11,617 bases of DNA, from NCBI GenBank assembly GCA_029259835.1, contig JAJDEL010000741.1, positions 1-11,617 on the forward strand, in the 5' to 3' direction. This document shows positions 7,551-11,617 of this stretch, piece by piece. The notes beneath the pieces were generated by a model. It ran no database searches, had not been told where the DNA came from, and saw only the letters and a list, made by a program, of their open reading frames with translations. The stretch comes from Planctomicrobium sp. (lineage in GTDB: Bacteria; Planctomycetota; Planctomycetia; Planctomycetales; Planctomycetaceae). How positions within the stretch are numbered: position 1 is the stretch's first letter; the number at the start of each line of letters is the position of its first letter. The position numbers and the translations under genes were made by a program.

Positions 7551-7703
7551 ATGATGATCATTTGTCTTGTGAGACTTCGTTTCGATGTTCCAGTCGAAAC
7601 GAATGATATTGTTGTGAGTGCAGTCAAACTGTTGCCAAGACGAGGTCGATACGTTGGACATCCACCAGTCGTATCGACTGTGGCGATTATCCTTATCAGT
7701 TGA
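7551..7703 (+). CDS. Possible small protein, 50 aa, behind a perfect Shine-Dalgarno
   Basis: A frame of 50 codons starts at the ATG at 7551 (or the adjacent ATG at 7554) and ends with TGA at 7701-7703. AGGAGG at 7542-7547 lies 3 bases before the first ATG and 6 before the second, the best ribosome site in the window. The product is mildly hydrophobic at both ends, with a basic centre (Leu-Pro-Arg-Arg-Gly-Arg), and matches no family I know. Against it, the frame contains two inverted repeats, sits in a divergent promoter region, and has no membrane segment or other mark of selection. It may be chance. Confidence 0.22.
   Translation: MMIICLVRLRFDVPVETNDIVVSAVKLLPRRGRYVGHPPVVSTVAIILIS
7576..7603. 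repeat. Inverted repeat, 10-base arms, 8-base loop
   Basis: Arm TTCGTTTCGA at 7576-7585 is the exact reverse complement of 7594-7603. It lies 52 bases upstream of the sppA start. It could be an operator for a dimeric regulator or a hairpin in the sppA leader. No T-run follows on either strand. Confidence 0.55.
7645..7678. repeat. Inverted repeat, 9-base arms, 16-base spacer
   Basis: Arm GTCGATACG at 7645-7653 is the exact reverse complement of 7670-7678. The spacer holds a small inner dyad, TGGA with TCCA. It stands 42 bases from the repeat at 7576-7603, so the two together may form a structured leader or paired operator. Confidence 0.45.
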
Positions 7704-7874
7704 ACGCCCACATTTCAAATTGTTGATGGTCTGTTCTGCTTGTGGATGAGAATGACAGAGTCTGTTCACGATTGATATGTCGTGCAGATTTCTGCCAGAT
7801 CCTTATCTCCGGCGTAATAGTACCTGCAACCAGCTTGCAACAACAATCCAGGCGTGATCGATTTTGAACGTATT

Positions 7875-7885
7875 GGGAGCAGAAG
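7875..7885 (+). promoter_or_regulatory. Ribosome binding site fixing the start of the YHS-like protein gene
   Basis: GGGAG at 7875-7879 and AGAAG at 7881-7885 lie 11 and 5 bases before the ATG at 7891. No comparable sequence precedes the in-frame TTG at 7864, so the ATG is the better start. Confidence 0.5.
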
Positions 7886-7890
7886 ATACT

Positions 7891-10170
7891 ATGAGTCTCT
7901 ACGAAAGCTTTATCAAGGATACCCGTTTTCTCTTGATTGCATCTGCGTCAGGGATTGCCCTTCTCTCGCAACAGTTGCCCAGTCACGCTCTAGATTCACC
8001 TTTCTCTAAACTGAAAGGGGCGCCAACTCAACAACAGGCAGAGCCAGGACATCTACAGGTCACGAACGCGCAGGTACGTTCTATCTCCCCGATTCCAAGC
8101 TCTTCAGCTTATGAAGGGCAAGCGATGCAGACACAATTTCAACAGCCAGCTTCGGCTGATGATCGTGTCAAGAACCTCTATGGAGCGAAAGCTCCCGCCG
8201 CACCTCAAGCAATCCGCCCTGCAACACCTAAACCGCTTCAGCAGAGACAACCGACGCCCGTTCAGCAACAGAGCCAACAGGCTGCGCAACCTCAGCAACA
8301 GCCCAAAGTTGCTCAAACTGCCGGAACACGTATGGGACGCCGCTCCCTGTTTGATCGGCTCGTTGGAAAGGTGAAAGGGGATAGCAAAATCCCGAGTGGT
8401 CCACCCCAGGATCCTGGAATGAGATATACGACTGTTTCTCAAGCAGCTCAACAGAATCAAAAAGTTGCCCAGCAAGAACCGAATCGATTTATCCCGCCAG
8501 CAGTTCCGGGAGTCGATCTACCCGCTGCTCTCGATACAGCACAATCTGCTGGAAAATTTGTTCCACCTTTAGTTCCCGACATCGTCACAAGCGAGCCAGT
8601 CCAAACTGTTCTCACTTCAACTCCGAAGGCAGAGACAGCAAAGCCTCGCCTCTTTCCGACATCGAAAGATGCGAATCCGATCGAACATCCGCTGGCGATG
8701 CCAAAACGACCACCGCTCGTTCCACCTGCAGCACCACCCGCTGGATTCCTTCCTCCGGCTCCAGACGCCGATGGATTTCTGGCACCTGCGTTGCCTCAAC
8801 AATCTGTTGCCAAGGCAGACAGTTCACAAGAGAAGCTTCAAAGTTTCCCAGAGTTGAAAGCGATTCTAGAAGGAAACGACAGCGAAGCTCCTAAGGTTGC
8901 TGCGACTCCAGTTCCGGCACCTCCGTCGACTCTCGATTCGCCAGAATGGAAGAAGACTGCGTCCAGAAAAGAATCGGGAGCAGTCACAACAGTGATTGTG
9001 CCTAAACCAGACACATTCGGTTCTCTTGGTTATGGAAAAAAACTTCCTAACTTGGAACTCCAACTGAAAGCTGCTTCCGCGGCGCAAAAGAGTCAGGCTC
9101 TGACTCGGAATGTCGTTGAAGTGCCACCGATCAATGATTTCGAAATTCCGGCTCCGGAAGATTTGCAGGCACCGATGCTTGCTTCTGCTCCGGTCCCGGC
9201 AGTCACTCAACCGGAAGTGACTGTTGAGATTGATCCGCTCGCGAATCCATTTCCAGAGGATGTCGAGGAAATCGCCGAATCCAAGGGTGAACCCATTGAC
9301 CTCGTGATCGATCAGCCAGCAGTCAAAGAAAGCAAGACGGAAGAACCTGTCTCAGCTCCCAAGGCCGACGTAGCAACCCTCACGGCTCCAGCGTTTCCGA
9401 CGAATGACAAAGTCATGAAACCTGAGCAAAAGCAGGAAGTTGAAGCGCCTTATACTGGATTGGCACTGGAGGAGAATCTGTTCCTGACAACTCAGACTCC
9501 TGCCCCTGCTGAACCTCAAGCAGAAGAAATTTCTGAAGACTCTTCCATCGCGTCTAAGGAGATTGCAACTGCACAAGCCGACTCACTTCCGCAACTCCCA
9601 TTGTTGCCGCTTCCAGAGCCGGAAGAGAAACAAGAATCAGAAGTGACGAAAACTCCGTCTCCTGTAATTCCACAAGTTGCTGAAGCGGAGGCCCCTGAAG
9701 AAGAACCAGGACGAACAGGCTTGGCTCGCCCGGATCTGGCTCCGCAGCTTCAAGCTCCGAAAGTCACTCTTAAGGAAGCGTCACCTCCGAAGAAAGAAGA
9801 GTCCAGGCAAACGAAAATGGAACTCATTTCATCTCGAAAAGAGTTGACGGGACTTAAGGGGTTTTGTTCAGTGTCTTTGCGAGATTCTCGTGATCTAGTC
9901 AATGTCGAGGACAAATTTACAGCCCTTTTTAACGGCAAAGAGTATTCGTTCTCTTCTGCCGAAGCGTTGGACAAGTTTACGGCTGATCCAGGTAAATATG
10001 CTCCTGCGATTCGAGGCAGCGATGTCATTCACCTGAGCTTGACCGGGGAAGAAGTTGAAGGTTCCCTCGACCACGCTGTCTGGTACAAAGGACGCCTGTA
10101 CTTGTTCACGACTGTCGAAACAATGGAAACCTTCGTCGCTGCTCCAAGCAGTCACGCAACCGACTTGTAA
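7891..10170 (+). CDS. Secreted Pro/Gln/Glu-rich protein with two C-terminal YHS-like units, 759 aa
   Basis: Residues 12-34 form a signal-peptide-like hydrophobic segment (FLLIASASGIALL) with a probable cut after Ser-His-Ala. A Gln/Pro-rich stretch follows (about 80-142), then a short basic block (149-166, Gly-Arg-Arg-Ser-Leu-Phe-Asp-Arg). Spaced Phe-x-Pro-Pro motifs lie at about 199-301, and a long acidic Pro/Glu/Ala-rich, probably disordered, part runs to about 640. The folded end is at 655-756. Unit 1 starts Leu-Lys-Gly-Phe-Cys-Ser-Val-Ser-Leu and continues Asn-Gly-Lys-Glu-Tyr-Ser-Phe-Ser-Ser-x-Glu, Phe-x-Ala-Asp-Pro-x-Lys-Tyr-Ala. Unit 2 repeats this as Lys-Gly-Arg-Leu-Tyr-Leu-Phe-Thr-Thr-x-Glu, Phe-x-Ala-Ala-Pro but has no Cys. 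This is the shape of the YHS metal-binding domain. Whether metal is bound is unknown, since most ligands are not evident. The gene has its own terminator just downstream. An in-frame TTG at 7864 would add nine residues. Confidence 0.88.
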   Translation: MSLYESFIKDTRFLLIASASGIALLSQQLPSHALDSPFSKLKGAPTQQQAEPGHLQVTNAQVRSISPIPSSSAYEGQAMQTQFQQPASADDRVKNLYGAKAPAAPQAIRPATPKPLQQRQPTPVQQQSQQAAQPQQQPKVAQTAGTRMGRRSLFDRLVGKVKGDSKIPSGPPQDPGMRYTTVSQAAQQNQKVAQQEPNRFIPPAVPGVDLPAALDTAQSAGKFVPPLVPDIVTSEPVQTVLTSTPKAETAKPRLFPTSKDANPIEHPLAMPKRPPLVPPAAPPAGFLPPAPDADGFLAPALPQQSVAKADSSQEKLQSFPELKAILEGNDSEAPKVAATPVPAPPSTLDSPEWKKTASRKESGAVTTVIVPKPDTFGSLGYGKKLPNLELQLKAASAAQKSQALTRNVVEVPPINDFEIPAPEDLQAPMLASAPVPAVTQPEVTVEIDPLANPFPEDVEEIAESKGEPIDLVIDQPAVKESKTEEPVSAPKADVATLTAPAFPTNDKVMKPEQKQEVEAPYTGLALEENLFLTTQTPAPAEPQAEEISEDSSIASKEIATAQADSLPQLPLLPLPEPEEKQESEVTKTPSPVIPQVAEAEAPEEEPGRTGLARPDLAPQLQAPKVTLKEASPPKKEESRQTKMELISSRKELTGLKGFCSVSLRDSRDLVNVEDKFTALFNGKEYSFSSAEALDKFTADPGKYAPAIRGSDVIHLSLTGEEVEGSLDHAVWYKGRLYLFTTVETMETFVAAPSSHATDL

Positions 10171-10230
10171 AGTGTTTGATAGTCTGCAATAGAAGACGCG
10201 TCGGGCATGACGCCAAATGACGTGAAACGC

Positions 10231-10272
10231 AACCTCCGCTCGAATGGATTCGAGCGGAGGTTTTTCTTTTTT
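10231..10272 (+). terminator. Strong intrinsic terminator after the YHS-like protein gene
   Basis: The arms AACCTCCGCTCGAA (10231-10244) and its exact reverse complement (10249-10262) enclose a TGGA loop. The stem runs directly into a T-rich run (10261-10272, one C). It lies 60 bases past the stop at 10170 and separates this gene from the next one. Confidence 0.93.
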
Positions 10273-10280
10273 CTATCGTG

Positions 10281-10325
10281 TCTACGGCAGAGATTGTCGC
10301 ATTCCGTAGATGCGGGCACTATAAA
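10281..10325 (+). promoter_or_regulatory. Possible promoter region of the cyclase-like gene: small inverted repeat plus TATAAA
   Basis: TCTACGG at 10281-10287 pairs with CCGTAGA at 10304-10310 across 16 bases. TATAAA follows at 10320-10325 and could be a -10 element. The nearest -35-like hexamer, TTGTCG at 10294-10299, is 20 bases away, longer than usual. The position just after a terminator and about 110 bases before the next start suits a promoter, but the match is weak. Confidence 0.3.
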
Positions 10326-10339
10326 ACACTCAAACGTCT

Positions 10340-10371
10340 TCCCTTGACCCTCAATTCCTCGTCCCTTGACC
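10340..10371 (+). repeat. Direct repeat TCCCTTGACC, two copies 22 bases apart
   Basis: Identical 10-mers occur at 10340-10349 and 10362-10371, a start-to-start distance of 22 bases or about two helix turns. They lie between the TATAAA and the start codon at 10433, a place where a regulator could bind in tandem. Chance is not excluded. Confidence 0.4.
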
Positions 10372-10432
10372 AAGCGACCCAGAGAATGTTTCTTCTTTGG
10401 TTGCGACACCAAGGTCGCGTTCGGAAGCGTTC

Positions 10433-11617
10433 ATGTCTAATTCGTCCGAATCTGGCCCATCTAAGCCAAATCTTCCAACTAAGAAGCGTCGCCGACGAAA
10501 GCGGCGTTCCAAAGCTGTTGCGCTGATTCGATCTTACGATCAAGCGGATTGGAACCGGGCAAGCAGAGAACTTAGAAAGAGCATTCCTGGCCTGAGCGTG
10601 AGTCTGGCTGTGCATGTGATCATCTTGTTGATTATGGGGTGGTTCGTCATTCGTAATCACAATGATCGTTTTGCTCCGTTGGAATTGGGATGGTCAACCG
10701 TCGTTGACTCAAGCGACGACGAGCCAGCAGGGAATATCGCTCAACCGATTGTGATTCCATCGGTTTCAATGAATAAAAACCCGGAGCAGGTGCGAGCGAC
10801 TCTTCCTGAAGAGGCAAAACCGGATCAACCTCCTGAACCGCAAGGGCAACCAGCGCTCAATCTCGGCGATGTTTCGAACGCATTGCGACTGCGGAAGCAG
10901 AAACCCGACCAGCAGGAGGGTGATGGGACTGGTGCAAAAAAAGGGACTGGTCGCAAAGCGATTGCGAACGCTTTGAAATGGATTGCAAAGCAGCAAGAAA
11001 CTGACGGTCGCTGGCGGCTCAATGGTGACTATGCAGACGCGGGGACAATTGAAACGGACACAGGTGCAACGGCATTGGCGCTACTAGCATTGCTGGGAGA
11101 TGGTCAAACTCACCTCACGGGTGACTACCAGACGGAAGTCAAGAAAGGTTTGGATTGGTTGCGAGGCATCCAGAGAGAGAACGGCGATTTCTTTGACATT
11201 CTCGAACAGGGCCGTGAGGCGCATTTCTATTCTCATTCGCAAGCGACGATTGCCTTCTGCGAAGCCCTCGCTCTGACCGGTGACGATTCACTGCGCCAAC
11301 CGGCGGAGCGCGCGGTTCGTTTCCTGGAGCAATCCCAAAACCCGGTTCTGGGGGGCTGGAAGTATCGGCCATTGAATGACGACGGAATTGGAGACCTCTC
11401 CGTGACCGGTTGGGCGCTCATGGCATTGCATTCAGCGCGCATGGCAGAAATTGAAGTTGAATTGAATACGTTTTTCATCGCCGAACAATTTCTCAACTCA
11501 GTTCAGGAACAACGATCAAGTGCGGCTTTCTACAAATACCGACCAGACTTTCCAATTGCGGAGGCACAGCGGCATCCAATGACCGCGGAAGGGCTGCTTT
11601 GTCGGCAGTGGCTCGGG
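10433..11617 (+). CDS. Membrane-anchored prenyltransferase/squalene-cyclase-like repeat protein (3' truncated)
   Basis: The frame is open from the ATG at 10433 to the last base, 395 codons without a stop. GGAAG at 10423-10427, five bases upstream, supports this start. Residues 17-27 are almost all Lys/Arg. One membrane helix follows at about 53-73, with Ser57-x-x-x-His61 inside it. A Pro/Gln-rich linker spans about 100-165. From 175 on, the chain shows alpha/alpha-barrel repeats of the squalene-cyclase/prenyltransferase type: Ala-Leu-Lys-Trp-Ile-Ala-Lys-Gln-Gln-x-x-Asp-Gly-x-Trp, then TDTGATALALLALLG, Gly-Leu-Asp-Trp-Leu-Arg-x-Ile-Gln-x-x-x-Gly, Ser-His-Ser-Gln-Ala-Thr, and Gly-Gly-Trp-Lys-Tyr with Ser-Val-Thr-Gly-Trp-Ala-Leu-Met-Ala-Leu. 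No Asp-x-Asp-Asp cyclase motif is seen in the visible part, so cyclisation of a terpene should not be assumed; a binding or scaffold role outside the membrane is as likely. Planctomycetes carry many such proteins. Confidence 0.9.
   Translation, partial: MSNSSESGPSKPNLPTKKRRRRKRRSKAVALIRSYDQADWNRASRELRKSIPGLSVSLAVHVIILLIMGWFVIRNHNDRFAPLELGWSTVVDSSDDEPAGNIAQPIVIPSVSMNKNPEQVRATLPEEAKPDQPPEPQGQPALNLGDVSNALRLRKQKPDQQEGDGTGAKKGTGRKAIANALKWIAKQQETDGRWRLNGDYADAGTIETDTGATALALLALLGDGQTHLTGDYQTEVKKGLDWLRGIQRENGDFFDILEQGREAHFYSHSQATIAFCEALALTGDDSLRQPAERAVRFLEQSQNPVLGGWKYRPLNDDGIGDLSVTGWALMALHSARMAEIEVELNTFFIAEQFLNSVQEQRSSAAFYKYRPDFPIAEAQRHPMTAEGLLCRQWLG

Larger units (their letters stand above)
7525..7890. 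other. Divergent intergenic region between sppA and the YHS-like protein gene
   Basis: These 366 bases must hold the start signals for both flanking genes. Visible structure: an AGGAGG at 7542-7547 reading rightward just before a 50-codon frame; an inverted repeat with 10-base arms at 7576-7603; a second with 9-base arms at 7645-7678; and short dyads near 7784-7795 and 7825-7839. No promoter with a good -35/-10 pair was found on either strand. A TTGACT and a TATCAT on the minus strand near 7605-7630 are only 13 bases apart, too close to be a normal pair. Confidence 0.6.

Noticed and set aside
7506..7769. Minus-strand frames of 87 and 61 codons (7506-7769 and 7526-7711) upstream of sppA.
   Set aside because: No Shine-Dalgarno, odd composition rich in His, Asn and Ser, and the longer one runs into the start of sppA in another frame.
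10278..10526. An 82-codon + strand frame covering the start of the cyclase-like gene.
   Set aside because: It overlaps the first 94 bases of the better supported frame starting at 10433, which has a Shine-Dalgarno, a membrane helix and clear repeats.
10433..11617. Calling the truncated gene a squalene-hopene cyclase.
   Set aside because: The visible part has the repeat fold but no Asp-x-Asp-Asp motif, and it carries a basic N-terminus, membrane helix and linker not typical of the enzyme.

Overview
The window looks like chromosomal DNA of a Planctomycetota bacterium, probably a moderate-G+C member of the Planctomycetaceae or a close relative. The clues are family-level. There is a membrane-anchored PQQ-type beta-propeller protein and a basic, membrane-anchored protein with squalene-cyclase-like repeats. 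There are also two large secreted proteins without a recognisable enzyme domain, one of them very rich in Pro, Gln and Glu. Shine-Dalgarno signals are weak or absent at several starts. No organism name can be fixed from the sequence alone, and no mobile element, CRISPR array, rRNA or tRNA was found.

Layout. Positions 1-375 hold the C-terminal end of a DUF4432/aldose-1-epimerase-like protein on the + strand. After a 352-base gap comes a secreted 563-residue protein of unknown function (728-2419, +). It converges, with only 36 bases between stop codons, on a minus-strand block read right to left: sppA-like signal peptide peptidase (7524-6493), truB (6413-5526), dprA (5488-4367) and the beta-propeller membrane protein (4261-2456). 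Spacings inside the block are 79, 37 and 105 bases, so it could be one operon. A perfect 29-base palindrome lies in the sppA-truB gap.

A 366-base divergent region (7525-7890) separates sppA from a large + strand gene (7891-10170). That gene encodes a secreted, low-complexity protein ending in two degenerate YHS-like units, and it is closed by a very strong intrinsic terminator (10231-10272). Another + strand gene starts at 10433 and runs off the window. It encodes a basic N-terminus, one TonB-like membrane helix, a Pro-rich linker and an alpha/alpha-barrel of the prenyltransferase/squalene-cyclase type.

How the genes fit together. sppA, truB and dprA are conserved genes: membrane proteolysis, tRNA pseudouridine-55 formation and loading of RecA on incoming single-stranded DNA. 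Their products do not act in one pathway, so co-transcription would be shared housekeeping rather than a joint system. The envelope proteins around them (563-aa secreted protein, beta-propeller protein, YHS-like protein, TonB-helix/cyclase-like protein) are the less understood part. I see no convincing new multi-gene defence or mobile system. The most interesting items are the sppA-truB palindrome, the structured divergent region, the tandem YHS-like protein and the TonB-helix/cyclase-like fusion.
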